NCBI GenBank assembly: GCA_015486615.1
Contig: WFRI01000090.1
Location: 1 to 64,000, forward strand
Origin: Candidatus Omnitrophota bacterium
GTDB lineage: Bacteria > Omnitrophota > Gorgyraeia > Duberdicusellales > Duberdicusellaceae
Length of the DNA stretch: 64,000 nt
Reading direction: 5' to 3'
Both the position numbers and the translations under genes were made by a program. Positions 24,689 to 37,451 of the stretch are shown in pieces; positions within the stretch are counted from its first letter, which is position 1, and every line of letters begins with the position of its first letter. Below the pieces are notes generated by a model, which did not search any database, had not been told where the DNA came from, and saw nothing but the letters and a program-made list of their open reading frames with translations.

Positions 24689-26152
24689 CTAAACGAGTTG
24701 GGATTTATTGATTTTATATTGATATGCAGCGGAAAGCACACTATTGGTAAGCCAGTATAAGGTTAAACCAGCAGGAAAATTGTAAAAAATAATTCCTAAA
24801 AATATAGGGAAAAACATAGTCATCATTTTCTGCTGGTCCGAAGAGACTGTTTTGGGCTGCGTAAATTTTTGTTGGGCAAACATTACCCCCGCCATTAAAA
24901 CAGGCAAAAGATTGAAAGTTTTGCCAATAAACGGCAGGCTGGCAGGAAAAGTAAATAGAGCATCCGGTAAGGAAAGATCCTTTATCCACAGAAAATGCGC
25001 ACCTTTAATAGCAATAAACCGCATTAGAATTTGATAAAGCGCAAAAAATATAGGTATTTGCAAAAGCATAGGCAAACATCCGGACAGAGGGTTAACTTTA
25101 TACTTCTTATATAAAAGCATAATTTCCTGATTCAACTTTTGTGGATTATCTTTATATTTTCTTTTCAATTCTTCCATCTGTGGCTGAATTGTCTGCATCA
25201 TTTGCATAGATTTTAAGCTTTTCTTGGTCAACGGAGAAAAAGCAAAGTAAATTAGAAGACTTAAAACAATAATACTTAAACCCCAATTGCGGAAAACTAT
25301 ATGCAGCACCTTTAAGGTTTTCAACAACAATACAGCAACGGGATGGAATATTCCATAATTAACAACCTGGCCTAAATCATGTTTGGTCAAATATCCCAAC
25401 TTCTCAGGACCGAGATATATACCAACTTTAAATCGCAACTCCTTGATAATACTAAAGATACAAGCGGAATTGTCCCAATGCCCTCCAACAAATATGCCTG
25501 TTTGCGGTATTTGCGCGGCTAAAAGAAAATACCTGCTCCTAAACCCGCTATTTTCTGCCTGCCATGTTAAAGAAGACTTTTTGAGCCTATTTAAATTTAC
25601 CCATTTGATTTTACCGGCTGCGGGTTGATAAAAAGCCTGTTGGTAACGGCCAGAAAAGCCTCTTGCCTGAGCAACTGTCCCTAAAAGAACATTGGAATTT
25701 TTAGCCCCAACAATTGTAACTCTTAACCAATAATCATCTGCCAAAGTAAGAGTTTTTACCCTGCCGGTTTCTTGTCCGGTTAGCAAAATTTTATTATTAA
25801 ATTGTTTAATATTGTAATTTTCTTCATCGCCAACCAAGAGCAATAAATCGTGATAACCCGAATCTTCATTATATTCTTTCAAATACACATTTTTGATATA
25901 TCCTCCTGGGTTGCATATAGTTAGTTCATAACGGCCAAAAGATACCGGCTGGCAGGATTCTGCAACCGTACGCTTTTCATTTTTCTGCAGGGGTAAAGAC
26001 TGTGTTTTCTGAGTAGAAGACGCAACCTGTTGAGACTGAACATTATTGGTCAATATTGTTTTTCTAGGCGAAGGTGTAAATTTTGCCTGCCAAAGCAAAA
26101 TAATCAACAAAGATAAAGTAAAGGCTAAAAATAAACGTTTTTCCTGGTTCAT
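24689..26152 (-). CDS. yidC: Membrane protein insertase YidC
   Basis: A 487-residue YidC/Oxa1 insertase of the Gram-negative long type: an N-terminal signal anchor (RLFLAFTLSLLIILLWQAKF), a periplasmic beta-domain (residues ~60-260), then the insertase core WGLSIIVLSLLIYFAFSPLTKKSLKSMQMM with SGCLPMLLQIPIFFALYQIL and the last helices NFPAGLTLYWLTNSVLS. The long periplasmic domain implies a two-membrane envelope. It follows yidD by 4 bases. Confidence 0.95.
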   Translation of the reverse strand: MNQEKRLFLAFTLSLLIILLWQAKFTPSPRKTILTNNVQSQQVASSTQKTQSLPLQKNEKRTVAESCQPVSFGRYELTICNPGGYIKNVYLKEYNEDSGYHDLLLLVGDEENYNIKQFNNKILLTGQETGRVKTLTLADDYWLRVTIVGAKNSNVLLGTVAQARGFSGRYQQAFYQPAAGKIKWVNLNRLKKSSLTWQAENSGFRSRYFLLAAQIPQTGIFVGGHWDNSACIFSIIKELRFKVGIYLGPEKLGYLTKHDLGQVVNYGIFHPVAVLLLKTLKVLHIVFRNWGLSIIVLSLLIYFAFSPLTKKSLKSMQMMQTIQPQMEELKRKYKDNPQKLNQEIMLLYKKYKVNPLSGCLPMLLQIPIFFALYQILMRFIAIKGAHFLWIKDLSLPDALFTFPASLPFIGKTFNLLPVLMAGVMFAQQKFTQPKTVSSDQQKMMTMFFPIFLGIIFYNFPAGLTLYWLTNSVLSAAYQYKINKSQLV

Positions 26153-26156
26153 AAAG

Positions 26157-26366
26157 TTATTTTAATTCGTCTATCCCTCCGGGATGAAACGGATGGCATT
26201 TCATTATTCTTTTTAAACTAAGAATCAACCCTTTTACAAACCCGTATTTCTCAAAAGCCTGGCGGCTGTATTCTGAACAACTGGGATAAAAACGGCAGGA
26301 ATGCGGCAAATAGGGCGAAATATATTTTTGGTAAAAGGCCAGAAAATACACTGCTAAATATTTCAT
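26157..26366 (-). CDS. yidD: YidD membrane protein insertion efficiency factor
   Basis: A 69-residue YidD protein: [32 protein letters not shown] then [11 protein letters not shown]. The Cys-Arg-Phe-x-Pro-x-Cys core is typical. Its start overlaps the rpmH stop as TAATG; rnpA, normally between them, is missing. Confidence 0.95.
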   Translation of the reverse strand: MKYLAVYFLAFYQKYISPYLPHSCRFYPSCSEYSRQAFEKYGFVKGLILSLKRIMKCHPFHPGGIDELK

Positions 26367-26503
26367 TAAACCGAGAGTTTTTTTCTGCCTTTTTTCCTGC
26401 GCCGGTTAAGAATTGCCCGGCCGGTTTTAGTCTGCATTCGTTTTCTAAATCCGTGTTTGTGCTTGCCTTTTAATTTTGTAGGAGTAGTATACCCTTTTTT
26501 CAT
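26366..26503 (-). CDS. rpmH: 50S ribosomal protein L34
   Basis: A 45-residue L34: [32 protein letters not shown] matches the family (HGFRARMSTKxGRxVLxRRRxKGRKxL), with an atypical N-terminus [13 protein letters not shown] in place of the usual TxQPxxRKR. No ribosome-binding site is present and the -10 box ends 9 bases before the ATG, so the mRNA is probably leaderless. Confidence 0.93.
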   Translation of the reverse strand: MKKGYTTPTKLKGKHKHGFRKRMQTKTGRAILNRRRKKGRKKLSV

Positions 26504-26512
26504 AGCAAAAAG

Positions 26513-26541
26513 ATTTTAGCCAAAGACTACCGAAGTGTCAA
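26513..26541 (-). promoter_or_regulatory. Sigma70-type promoter of rpmH-yidD-yidC
   Basis: Minus strand TTGACA (26541-26536), 17-base spacer, TAAAAT (26518-26513). The predicted start is within about 3 bases of the rpmH ATG. Confidence 0.8.
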
Positions 26542-26562
26542 GGGTTATTACCAAAAATTTTG

Positions 26563-26590
26563 TTGCATTCGCTTCCGCCTGAGTTATAAT
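26563..26590 (+). promoter_or_regulatory. Sigma70-type promoter of dnaA
   Basis: TTGCAT, 16-base spacer, TATAAT (26585-26590). It is divergent from the rpmH promoter, with 21 bases between the two -35 boxes. This gap is the point at which all coding changes strand. Confidence 0.7.
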
Positions 26591-26659
26591 TAAGTCTTAG
26601 TTGTGCCCTCTTTTTACTGTTTTTTCTTTTCCTGTTAATAAAAAGGTACTGCAAAGGTT

Positions 26660-27982
26660 ATGAATCTTTGGGAAAATATATTAAATCAATTAAGGCCCCA
26701 TATCGGCAGCACTGCTTTAGAAACATGGTTTGCCCCGATTAAACTAAAAACCGCGGGAAAGACATCTTTGATAGCAGAGGTTCCGGATAAGTTTTTTAAA
26801 GACTGGATTGAAGAACACTACGGAAGCCTGTTAAAAAATATTCTTTCTTCTTTAGGATATGAACGGGATTCTTTGGTTTTAGAAATCAACCCTGGGCTTT
26901 TGCACACAAAAACGCAAAGAGTTCTAAAGAAAATCGGCGCTCGATTTAAAAATCCGCCGGCCAATGTAGAACACACTAATTCCCGGTTTACTTTTGAAAA
27001 CTTTGTTGTCGGCCCGTCTAACCGTATGGCTCATGCGGCAGCAGTAGCAGTATCCGAATCTCCGGGCAAAATCTACAATCCTTTGTTTATCTACGGCAAT
27101 GTAGGCTTGGGCAAAACCCATTTAATGCAGGCAGTTGCCCATGCTGCAGCAAAAAGAGCCGAAGTAAAAATACAGTACATATCTTCAGAGAATTTTACCA
27201 ATGAATTGATAAGCGCTATCCAGAAAAGAAGCACCCAAAAATTCCGGGAAAAATACCGCAATATAGACATTTTATTAATAGACGATATTCACTTTATTGC
27301 CGGAAAGGAATCTACTCAGGAAGAATTTTTTCATATGTTTAACGTGCTTTACGACAACCACAAACAAATTGTCCTCTCATCGGACCGGCCGCCTAAAGAA
27401 ATCCAGCAATTGGAGGAAAGGTTAGTTTCGCGATTCTGCTGGGGGCTGATTGTAGACATTCAGCCGCCGCCGTTTGAAACCCGCATGGCAATTTTAAAAA
27501 AGAAAATAGAAAAAGAAGTGGTGAAAGTAGATGATAATGTCTTGGCTTTTATTGCAGAAACTATTACCACAAATATTAGGGAATTAGAAGGCGCTCTAAT
27601 AAGAGTCATTGCCTACGGAGTAATAGAAAATAAACCTATTACTTTAGAAACAGCCCGCAATGTCTTAAAAGATATGGTCAAAGAACATACAGAAAAGATT
27701 GACACTAAACGGATTTTAAATAAAGTGAGCCTTTATTTTGGTGTTTCACCGGAAGAAATAAAATCAAAAAAACGCAGTAAAAATTTAGTCCTGCCCCGCC
27801 AGATTTCTATGTACCTTTTACGGGAATTAACTGATTTGTCTCTGCCGGAAATAGGAAATACTTTAGGTTCCAAACACCACACAACAATACTGTATGCGCA
27901 TAAAAAAATAAAGGAGGCATTAAAAAAGAATTTGCAGATGCAGAATGTTATTAACAGTATATTAAACGATATTCACAGTTAA
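26660..27982 (+). CDS. dnaA: Chromosomal replication initiator DnaA
   Basis: A 440-residue initiator. Domain I (residues 1-80, WENILNQLRPHIGSTALETWF), linker, AAA+ domain with FENFVVGPSNRMAHAAA, Walker A YGNVGLGKTHLMQA (~150), Walker B ILLIDDIHFIAGKESTQEEFF, and domain IV with the signature LGSKHHTTILYAHKKI. It melts oriC and loads the helicase. The ribosome-binding site is weak (AAAGG close to the ATG). Confidence 0.97.
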   Translation: MNLWENILNQLRPHIGSTALETWFAPIKLKTAGKTSLIAEVPDKFFKDWIEEHYGSLLKNILSSLGYERDSLVLEINPGLLHTKTQRVLKKIGARFKNPPANVEHTNSRFTFENFVVGPSNRMAHAAAVAVSESPGKIYNPLFIYGNVGLGKTHLMQAVAHAAAKRAEVKIQYISSENFTNELISAIQKRSTQKFREKYRNIDILLIDDIHFIAGKESTQEEFFHMFNVLYDNHKQIVLSSDRPPKEIQQLEERLVSRFCWGLIVDIQPPPFETRMAILKKKIEKEVVKVDDNVLAFIAETITTNIRELEGALIRVIAYGVIENKPITLETARNVLKDMVKEHTEKIDTKRILNKVSLYFGVSPEEIKSKKRSKNLVLPRQISMYLLRELTDLSLPEIGNTLGSKHHTTILYAHKKIKEALKKNLQMQNVINSILNDIHS

Positions 27983-28084
27983 TATAAAAATATCCACAGG
28001 TTGTTATTATCAAAATATATTGATAAATAAAGAAACTTGGAAGTTTTACACAATATTCTAAACTCTTACTATTAAGGAGGCTAC
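27983..28084. other. dnaA-dnaN gap, candidate part of oriC
   Basis: This AT-rich gap has a near-consensus DnaA box ATATCCACA (27990-27998), two weaker ones (ATATTCACA at the dnaA end, ~27970; TTTTACACA at 28044) and an inverted repeat TTATCAA/TTGATAA (28007-28026). Position beside the coding-strand switch supports an origin role, but the number of good boxes is small. Confidence 0.4.
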
Positions 28085-29182
28085 ATGAAAATATTAATAA
28101 ATAGAGAAGTATTAGAAGAGATGTTAGTTAGTTTGTCTGGAGGGGTCTCTACAAAGAATTTGCAGATACTTTCCTTTGTTTTAATTGAAGCATTAGATAA
28201 AAAAGTTCGTTTTACCGTTACCGACTTGGATATAACTATAACTCATACCAAAAATAGCAATATTCAAGAAAAAGGCAGTATTTGCGTGCCTTTTAAAAAC
28301 ATCGTTTCTATTGTAAAGTTTTTGCCCAACAGTGAAGTCGTTTTAGACGCACATGATAACAAACTGTGGATAAGGTGTGAAAGGTGTGAATATGTTTTGA
28401 ATGGAGTTGGAAAGGAAAGTTTTCCTAAAATACCTCAAAGCAGAGAAAAACAGGCAGTAAAAATTTTGGCTGACGATTTAAGAGATATGGTTAATCTGAC
28501 CAGTTTTTGTGTTCTTATGGGGGAGAGTAATTTTATGTTGAGTGGGGTTTTGTTTGAGTTTAACAAAGATGAGTTTAGTCTGGTTGCTACTGATGGAAAA
28601 AGGCTTGCTAAAGCCAGCCGAAAAATGGCTTCTGACCAGGCTGATTTGTCCGATAAAGTTGCTTTTATTCTGCCTTTGAAGACGGTTATGGAACTTAATC
28701 ATAGCTTAAAAAAGCAGGAATATGTTTTTGTAGGGTTTGGTAAAAAGCAGGTTGAGTTTGATATGGGCGATATTTTAATTAATTCCCGGGTTATTGAAGG
28801 CGAGTTTCCGGATTACGAAAAATACATACCCCAGGAATCTGACAGCAAATTGTGTGTGGAAAAAGAAAATTTTTTGGCGGTTTTGCGCCGGGCTAATACT
28901 TTGAGCACAGCTGATTATAAAGGTGTTAAGATTGAAATAAAGAAAGATTATTTAGTGATTTCTAAGTCCACTCCTGATTTGGGGGAGTATAGGGAAGATT
29001 TGGCAGGCGTGGAATATTCCGGCAGAGAAATTGTTTTGGGATTTAACCCTGAGTATTTAATTGATGTATTAAAAAATGCAAATCAGGCGAGGATTTGCCT
29101 GGATATTTACGGGCCTGAAAAACCTATAGTTTTACGCAGTGCGGGGTATTTGTATTTGGCTTTGCCTATGCGTTTAGACTAA
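28085..29182 (+). CDS. dnaN: DNA polymerase III beta sliding clamp
   Basis: A 365-residue clamp with three repeated domains. Recognisable segments: FVLIEALDKKVRFTVTDLDITI (domain 1), VLFEFNKDEFSLVATDGKRLAKAS (domain 2), GEFPDYEKYIP, and the C-terminal LRSAGYLYLALPMRLD (family: YLIMPMRL). A strong AAGGAGG precedes the start. It tethers polymerase III to DNA. Confidence 0.96.
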   Translation: MKILINREVLEEMLVSLSGGVSTKNLQILSFVLIEALDKKVRFTVTDLDITITHTKNSNIQEKGSICVPFKNIVSIVKFLPNSEVVLDAHDNKLWIRCERCEYVLNGVGKESFPKIPQSREKQAVKILADDLRDMVNLTSFCVLMGESNFMLSGVLFEFNKDEFSLVATDGKRLAKASRKMASDQADLSDKVAFILPLKTVMELNHSLKKQEYVFVGFGKKQVEFDMGDILINSRVIEGEFPDYEKYIPQESDSKLCVEKENFLAVLRRANTLSTADYKGVKIEIKKDYLVISKSTPDLGEYREDLAGVEYSGREIVLGFNPEYLIDVLKNANQARICLDIYGPEKPIVLRSAGYLYLALPMRLD

Positions 29183-29186
29183 CTTT

Positions 29187-31800
<2,614 letters not shown>

Positions 31801-31805
31801 ATGTT

Positions 31806-34250
31806 ATGATTCAAAATAACAATTTACCCCAAAATATTGTCCCGCGGTATTTAGAAGAGGAGATGAAAGCCTCTTATATCACTTACGCTATGAGTGTAAT
31901 TGTCGGAAGGGCTTTGCCGGATATTCGTGACGGCTTAAAGCCGGTGCATCGCAGGATTCTCTATGTAATGGACCAGTTGCATTTAAAGCATAACCAGCCG
32001 TTTAAAAAAAGTGCAAGGATTGTTGGTGAGTGCTTAGGTAAATACCATCCTCACGGAGACAGCGCGGTATACGATGCCTTGGTGCGTATGGCGCAGGAAT
32101 TTTCTTTAAGGTATCCTTTGATAGACGGTCAGGGAAATTTTGGTTCCATAGACGGTGATTCTCCTGCTGCTATGCGTTATACAGAAGCCCGCTTAGCGTA
32201 TATTGCCGAGACAATGCTTGCGGATTTAGACAAAGATACTGTAGATTTTGTCCCTAATTTTGACAATTCTCTAAAGGAGCCAGTTGTTTTGCCGGCAGTC
32301 CTGCCCAATCTTTTAATTAATGGTGCATCGGGAATTGCCGTGGGGATGGCTACAAACATTCCCCCGCATAATTTAGGCGAGATCTGCGATGCTATTTGTT
32401 ATGTAGTTGACAATCCTGAATGCCCGATTAAAGACTTGAAAAAATTCATCAAAGGCCCGGATTTTCCCACTGCCGGGGTTATTTGCGGGAAAAAAGAAAT
32501 TCTGCGTTATTTTGAAGAGGGCCGCGGCAGGCTGACTGTGCGGGCTAAGGCTGTAATTGAGCAGGATAAAACCCGCAGTTATATTGTTATTACCCAGCTG
32601 CCCTATCAAGTTAATAAGGCTAATCTTTTGGAAACCATAGCCAATCTTATCAGCAGTAAAAAGATAGAAGGGGTTGCGGATTTAAGAGACGAGTCTGACC
32701 GGGATGGACTAAGGATAGTTATTGATTTAAAACGCGATTCCCAGCCGAAGGTTATATTAAACCAGTTGTATAAACATACTCAGATGGAAATAACTTTTGG
32801 CGTGATACTTCTGTCTTTAGTGAACAACAAACCAAGGGTGCTGAATTTAAAGCAAATGCTGCAGTATTACATCCAGCACCGCAAGGAAATTATTGTCCGG
32901 CGCACCCGATTTGAGCTGGAAAAAGCCCGCAGAAGGGCGCATATTTTAGAAGGTTTAAAAATTGCCTTAAAGCATTTGGACGAAGTTATAAACACGATAA
33001 AGAAATCCAAGTCTCCGCAGGACGCCAAGGAAAAGCTGATGAGGAAATTTAATCTTTCCGATGTGCAGGCTCAGGCTATTCTGGAAATGCAGTTGCAGCG
33101 CCTGACGGCTTTGGAGAGAGATAAAATAGACGCCGAATACAAAGAACTTCTTAAAAGGATTGCTTACCTGCAGGCTGTTTTAGAATCGGTAAAAAAGCAG
33201 AATGAATTAATTAAAGAAGAAGTGAGGAATTTAAAGGAAAAATTTGGGGACGAACGCCGCACAGAAATTGTTTCCGAAAAGGAGGAAATAGAAATTGAAG
33301 ATTTGGTTGTGGAGGAAAAAGTGGTAATTACTATTTCCGGCCAGGGCTATATTAAACGCCAGCCTTTGTCTTCTTACAGAAAGCAGGCCAGAGGGGGAAG
33401 GGGAATTACTGCTATGGCAACCAAAGAGGAAGATTTTGTAGAACATTTGTTTGTTTGTTCCAGCAAAGACACGTTGCTTATTTTTACCAATAAAGGCAAG
33501 GTTTTTGGGGTCAAAGCCTATGAAGTTCCTGCAGGCAGCAGGGTGTCTAAAGGCAGAGCCATTGCTAATTTTCTGCATTTTTCTTCCGGAGAAAGGGTGG
33601 CGTCTGTCTTATCTGTCAAAGAATTTACTCCCGGACAGTTTGTGGTTATGACTACAGCCCGGGGTTTAATTAAACGGGTGGATTTGGACGCTTTTTCCAA
33701 TATAAGAAGGACCGGGATTATCGGCATTACCTTAGACAGGGAAGATACTTTAATTGGTGTGGCTGGCGGAGAAAGTGAAAACGACGAGGTGCTTTTAAGC
33801 GCATCTTCAGGGAAATGTATCCGCTTCAAAGTTAAAGATGTGCGGTTGATGGGCAGGCAGGCTATGGGAGTAAAAGGCATCGCTATCGGCAAAAAAGATG
33901 CGGTATTGGGAATGGTTTTGATTAATTCTTATATCAGCCGCCAGGATTTTTCCGTTCTTGCTGTAACTGAAAAAGGGTTTGCTAAAAGGACTAAAATAAA
34001 GGAATACCGCACTCAGTCCCGGGCAGGCAAAGGCGTTATTGGGATTAAAGTTTCCGGCAAAATAGGCAGTGTGGCGGCAGTAGTTTTGGTTACTGAGAAC
34101 GACGAGGTGGTGGTTATTACACAAAAAGGTATTCTTATCCGCTGCAAAGCTAATGCTATTCGGCCTTCGGGCAGGAATACTCAGGGAGTGCGGCTTATTA
34201 AATTGGGCAAAGACGATTTAGTCGCTACTGCGGCTCGGGTTGTTGAATAG
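31806..34250 (+). CDS. gyrA: DNA gyrase subunit A
   Basis: An 814-residue GyrA. The winged-helix/tower region has [26 protein letters not shown] and the catalytic Tyr in [18 protein letters not shown] (residue ~118). The C-terminal beta-pinwheel has six blade repeats and GyrA boxes including [11 protein letters not shown] and [12 protein letters not shown]. It introduces negative supercoils with GyrB. It starts 6 bases after gyrB. Confidence 0.96.
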   Translation: MIQNNNLPQNIVPRYLEEEMKASYITYAMSVIVGRALPDIRDGLKPVHRRILYVMDQLHLKHNQPFKKSARIVGECLGKYHPHGDSAVYDALVRMAQEFSLRYPLIDGQGNFGSIDGDSPAAMRYTEARLAYIAETMLADLDKDTVDFVPNFDNSLKEPVVLPAVLPNLLINGASGIAVGMATNIPPHNLGEICDAICYVVDNPECPIKDLKKFIKGPDFPTAGVICGKKEILRYFEEGRGRLTVRAKAVIEQDKTRSYIVITQLPYQVNKANLLETIANLISSKKIEGVADLRDESDRDGLRIVIDLKRDSQPKVILNQLYKHTQMEITFGVILLSLVNNKPRVLNLKQMLQYYIQHRKEIIVRRTRFELEKARRRAHILEGLKIALKHLDEVINTIKKSKSPQDAKEKLMRKFNLSDVQAQAILEMQLQRLTALERDKIDAEYKELLKRIAYLQAVLESVKKQNELIKEEVRNLKEKFGDERRTEIVSEKEEIEIEDLVVEEKVVITISGQGYIKRQPLSSYRKQARGGRGITAMATKEEDFVEHLFVCSSKDTLLIFTNKGKVFGVKAYEVPAGSRVSKGRAIANFLHFSSGERVASVLSVKEFTPGQFVVMTTARGLIKRVDLDAFSNIRRTGIIGITLDREDTLIGVAGGESENDEVLLSASSGKCIRFKVKDVRLMGRQAMGVKGIAIGKKDAVLGMVLINSYISRQDFSVLAVTEKGFAKRTKIKEYRTQSRAGKGVIGIKVSGKIGSVAAVVLVTENDEVVVITQKGILIRCKANAIRPSGRNTQGVRLIKLGKDDLVATAARVVE

Positions 34251-34251
34251 G

Positions 34252-34749
34252 ATGCAGGGTAATCAAGATAGAGAAAATTCCTCTTTTGGCCGGCAGAAAG
34301 GTTCCGGCCGGCCTTTTATCCAGCCGTCAGACCTGCCTGGCAGGTTAAAAGCAATCAGTATAGTAAATATCGTCTTAGGACTTTTGGGAATAGCATCTTC
34401 TTTGGGGGTTTTTATGGACCCCAAAATAAAAAAAGGCTTGCTGAAACAGTTGAGCGGGCATTTTTCCCGGCCACAAGTCCCTGCTGAAAAAATTATTTTA
34501 GCCTTGGCCTGGACAAATTTAATTTTCTTTGGCCTGCTTTTGGTTGTAGCCGCGGGCATATTATTAAAAAGAGAAATTTTTCGCAAAATCGGGGTGTATT
34601 ACGCTTTAATCGCAGCCGTGCTTACCGGATTTGGAATTTCCAGTGCGGTTTCGTCTGTGGACAGGGTTTTTAATCTGTTGTTTTTCATCTGGCTGGTATA
34701 TATGTTTTTTACTTTTACCCGTTCGGATTTAAACAAAGTGTTTAAGTAG
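34252..34749 (+). CDS. Small integral membrane protein, unknown function
   Basis: A ~165-residue protein with a hydrophilic N-terminus (residues 1-32) and four predicted transmembrane helices (LKAISIVNIVLGLLGIASSL; ILALAWTNLIFFGLLLVVAAG; YYALIAAVLTGFGISSA; VFNLLFFIWLVYMFFTF). I recognise no family. It abuts gyrA (start 34240 or 34252) and ends 4 bases before glmS. Confidence 0.6.
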   Translation: MQGNQDRENSSFGRQKGSGRPFIQPSDLPGRLKAISIVNIVLGLLGIASSLGVFMDPKIKKGLLKQLSGHFSRPQVPAEKIILALAWTNLIFFGLLLVVAAGILLKREIFRKIGVYYALIAAVLTGFGISSAVSSVDRVFNLLFFIWLVYMFFTFTRSDLNKVFK

Positions 34750-34753
34750 AGTT

Positions 34754-36586
34754 ATGTGCGGGATTTTTGGCTATACAGGGAAAAGAAAACCCGCAGGGAT
34801 TTTACTGGAAGGCCTGAAAAAGTTAGAATATAGAGGCTATGATTCCTGCGGCATAGCGCTGAATACAGGGCAGAGGCTGGCGGTTTTTAAAACAAAAGGC
34901 CCTGTATCTAAGTTAGCCGGCATTTTGCGAGACAGGAAAATTCCGGCTTGCTGCTGTGGCATAGCCCATACCCGCTGGGCTACTCATGGCACTCCCACCC
35001 GAATAAATGCTCATCCTCATCTGGACTGCTGGAAAAAACTTGCCTTGGTGCATAATGGAATTATTGAGAACTTTGCCGGGATTAAAAAGAAGATTGCTTC
35101 GGAGCATAAAATAAAATCGTCCACGGATACAGAGATAATAGCCCACTTAATAGGAGGTTTTTTAAGAAAAGGCCTCAGCAAAAAACGCGCAATATTAAAA
35201 ACAGCGGCTGTGCTAAGGGGCAGTTTTGCTTTAGGTATTTTATTTTCAGATGAGCCCGGGGTTATTTGGGGAGTTAAAAAAGAGTCGCCTTTAATGGCGG
35301 GATTGGGCCGGGGCGAATGCTTTTTGTCGTCGGATTCTGTAGCAATGCTTTCCTGGACCAAAAAAGCGGTTTACTTGAAAGACGAAGAAGTAGCGAGAAT
35401 AAATCCACAGGGCATAGAGGTATTTTCTTTTAGAGGCAAAAAAGTTTTTCCTCAGCCGGTTGTAATTAAACAAGAGGCTTTTTCTACAGAAAAAGGCAGG
35501 TTCCAGCATTTTATGCTGAAAGAGATATTCGAACAGCCGAAAGTCTCAGCGGGGATTCTTTCCCGATATGCCGGCAGGTCAGAGGTTTGGTTTGGAAAGG
35601 GGTTTTTAAGCAGGCAGGCAGCAAATAAAATCCGGCGGATATTTATTGTTGCCTGCGGGACTGCTTACCATGCGGGGTTTAGCAGCAAGTACCTTTTTGA
35701 AAGAATTAAAGGTTTGTCTGTAGAAGCAGACGTATCTTCGGAATTCAGGTACAGGAAGGTTGATTTTAACAGAAATGATTTGGTTATTGCGATATCCCAG
35801 TCTGGGGAAACCGCTGATACTTTGGCTGCGGTTAATTTTGCCAAACAGCAGGGATGCAGAATTTTGGCAGTATGCAATGTTGAGAATTCTGCTTTGACCC
35901 GTGCAGCGGATTTTGTGGTTTATACGCTTGCAGGTCCTGAGATTGGCGTGGCTTCTACCAAGGCGTTTACTGCCCAGATGTTTTGCCTTTACCTTATATA
36001 TTTATACATTGCCCGGGCAAGGGGCAGTATTGTTAAAGAGCAGGAAACTGTTTTTTTGGCAAAGGCAAAAAAGATCCCGCTTTTGCAGAATAAGATTTTA
36101 ACCCAAAGTTTAAATCAGGTGCGTTCTATTGCCCGCCAATTTTCCCAATATGGGTGTTTTTTATTTCTTGGCAGGGGTATAAATTTCCCGCTGGCTTTGG
36201 AGGGGGCATTGAAGTTAAAGGAGATTTCCTATATTCCGGCTGAAGGGTATGCTGCAGGGGAGATGAAGCACGGGCCTATTGCTTTAATAGACGAATATAG
36301 AGCAGTTGTCTGCCTTCTATCTTCGGACAGCCTGTTTGAAAAAATGGTTTCTAATATGCAGGAGATAAAAGCGAGAAAAGGCAAGGTTCTGGCTATAACT
36401 GACAGGCCTTCCGCTGTGCCTAAAGGTTTGGCTGACAAAGTTATTGCTTTGCCAAAAATAAGCCCGGAATTTTTTCCTTTGTTGGCGTCTCTGCCTTTGC
36501 AGTTGTTTGCTTATTTTGTGGCAAAAAATTTAGGCAGGGCAATAGACAAACCCCGCAATTTAGCCAAGTCAGTTACAGTAGAGTAA
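34754..36586 (+). CDS. glmS: Glucosamine-fructose-6-phosphate aminotransferase (isomerizing)
   Basis: A 610-residue GlmS: Cys1 nucleophile at MCGIFGYTG, glutaminase motifs YRGYDSCGIAL, HTRWATHGTPTRINAHPH and DTEIIAHLI; two SIS domains, with CGTAYHAG and AISQSGETADTLAA; the C-terminal tail NLAKSVTVE. It makes glucosamine-6-P for peptidoglycan and lipopolysaccharide. No glmS ribozyme was noticed upstream, where only 4 bases separate it from the preceding gene. Confidence 0.96.
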   Translation: MCGIFGYTGKRKPAGILLEGLKKLEYRGYDSCGIALNTGQRLAVFKTKGPVSKLAGILRDRKIPACCCGIAHTRWATHGTPTRINAHPHLDCWKKLALVHNGIIENFAGIKKKIASEHKIKSSTDTEIIAHLIGGFLRKGLSKKRAILKTAAVLRGSFALGILFSDEPGVIWGVKKESPLMAGLGRGECFLSSDSVAMLSWTKKAVYLKDEEVARINPQGIEVFSFRGKKVFPQPVVIKQEAFSTEKGRFQHFMLKEIFEQPKVSAGILSRYAGRSEVWFGKGFLSRQAANKIRRIFIVACGTAYHAGFSSKYLFERIKGLSVEADVSSEFRYRKVDFNRNDLVIAISQSGETADTLAAVNFAKQQGCRILAVCNVENSALTRAADFVVYTLAGPEIGVASTKAFTAQMFCLYLIYLYIARARGSIVKEQETVFLAKAKKIPLLQNKILTQSLNQVRSIARQFSQYGCFLFLGRGINFPLALEGALKLKEISYIPAEGYAAGEMKHGPIALIDEYRAVVCLLSSDSLFEKMVSNMQEIKARKGKVLAITDRPSAVPKGLADKVIALPKISPEFFPLLASLPLQLFAYFVAKNLGRAIDKPRNLAKSVTVE

Positions 36587-37260
36587 TGTTATATATTCTT
36601 TCTACGCCTATCGGCAACTTAAAGGATATTAGTTTGCGGGCAGTAGAAGTTCTGCAAAAGGCAGATTTTATTCTGGCTGAGGATACCCGCAAGGCTAAAT
36701 TTCTTCTCAAGAGAATTTCTGCCCGTCCCAGGCAAATAATTAGTTTTTACGAATATAACGAAGAAAGAAAAATCCCCCAAGTAATTGCTTTGCTAAAGCA
36801 GGGGCTAAAAGGGGCTTTGATTTCTTCAGCAGGCACTCCTCTTATTTCTGACCCGGGGTATAAATTAACCCGGCGGTGCATAGAAGAAGACTTGGAGGTT
36901 TTTAGCCTGCCCGGGCCTTCAGCAGTAATCTCCAGTTTGGTAGTTTCGGGCCTGCCCCCGGATAAATTTATGTTTTTGGGTTTTTTACCCCGCAGGCCAG
37001 GGAAGAGAAAGCAGGCATTGTCGCAAGTCAAGAATTTGCCGGCTACTTTGATTATTTTTGAATCTCCTTTACGGGTAAAAAAAACATTGGAAGATGTGCG
37101 GGAAATCTTAGGCCGGCGCCAGGTGGTTATTGTCCGGGAGCAGACCAAAGTTTTTGAAGAGAAAATACGAGGCAGTACAGAAGAAGTCTTGCGCCAAATT
37201 CCCGATAAAGGCCTGAAAGGGGAAGTGACATTGGTAGTTGCCGGCAGGCCGGATTCTTAA
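36586..37260 (+). CDS. rsmI: 16S rRNA (cytidine1402-2'-O)-methyltransferase
   Basis: A 224-residue RsmI, a tetrapyrrole-methylase-fold enzyme: LYILSTPIGNLKDISLRAVEVL, ILAEDTRKAKFLL, SSAGTPLISDPGY, and LPGPSAVISSLVVSGLPPDKFMFLGFLPRR. It uses SAM to modify 16S C1402. Its start overlaps the glmS stop (TAATG). The C-terminal ~50 residues are shorter than in E. coli. Confidence 0.95.
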   Translation: MLYILSTPIGNLKDISLRAVEVLQKADFILAEDTRKAKFLLKRISARPRQIISFYEYNEERKIPQVIALLKQGLKGALISSAGTPLISDPGYKLTRRCIEEDLEVFSLPGPSAVISSLVVSGLPPDKFMFLGFLPRRPGKRKQALSQVKNLPATLIIFESPLRVKKTLEDVREILGRRQVVIVREQTKVFEEKIRGSTEEVLRQIPDKGLKGEVTLVVAGRPDS

Positions 37261-37416
37261 ATATTTTATTCGGGATTCCTAAAAGTGAAGGATAGAACAA
37301 TCTACGGTATAAGAGGACAGAAGTATTGTAAATACAGCAGTTATCTGAATAAACTGTGAAATTTGTGGATTAACTGTCCTGCGGCCAGTGTCTTTTATAA
37401 GGGCATACAAATATTG

Positions 37417-37444
37417 TTGCAAACGGGGAGATTTTTGTTATATT
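37417..37444 (+). promoter_or_regulatory. Promoter of the sodium symporter gene
   Basis: TTGCAA, 16-base spacer, TATATT (37439-37444), with the ATG 7 bases later and no ribosome-binding site. A DnaA-box-like TGTGGATTA lies upstream at 37364. The rest of the 190-base gap shows nothing further. Confidence 0.55.
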
Positions 37445-37451
37445 TTTATCT

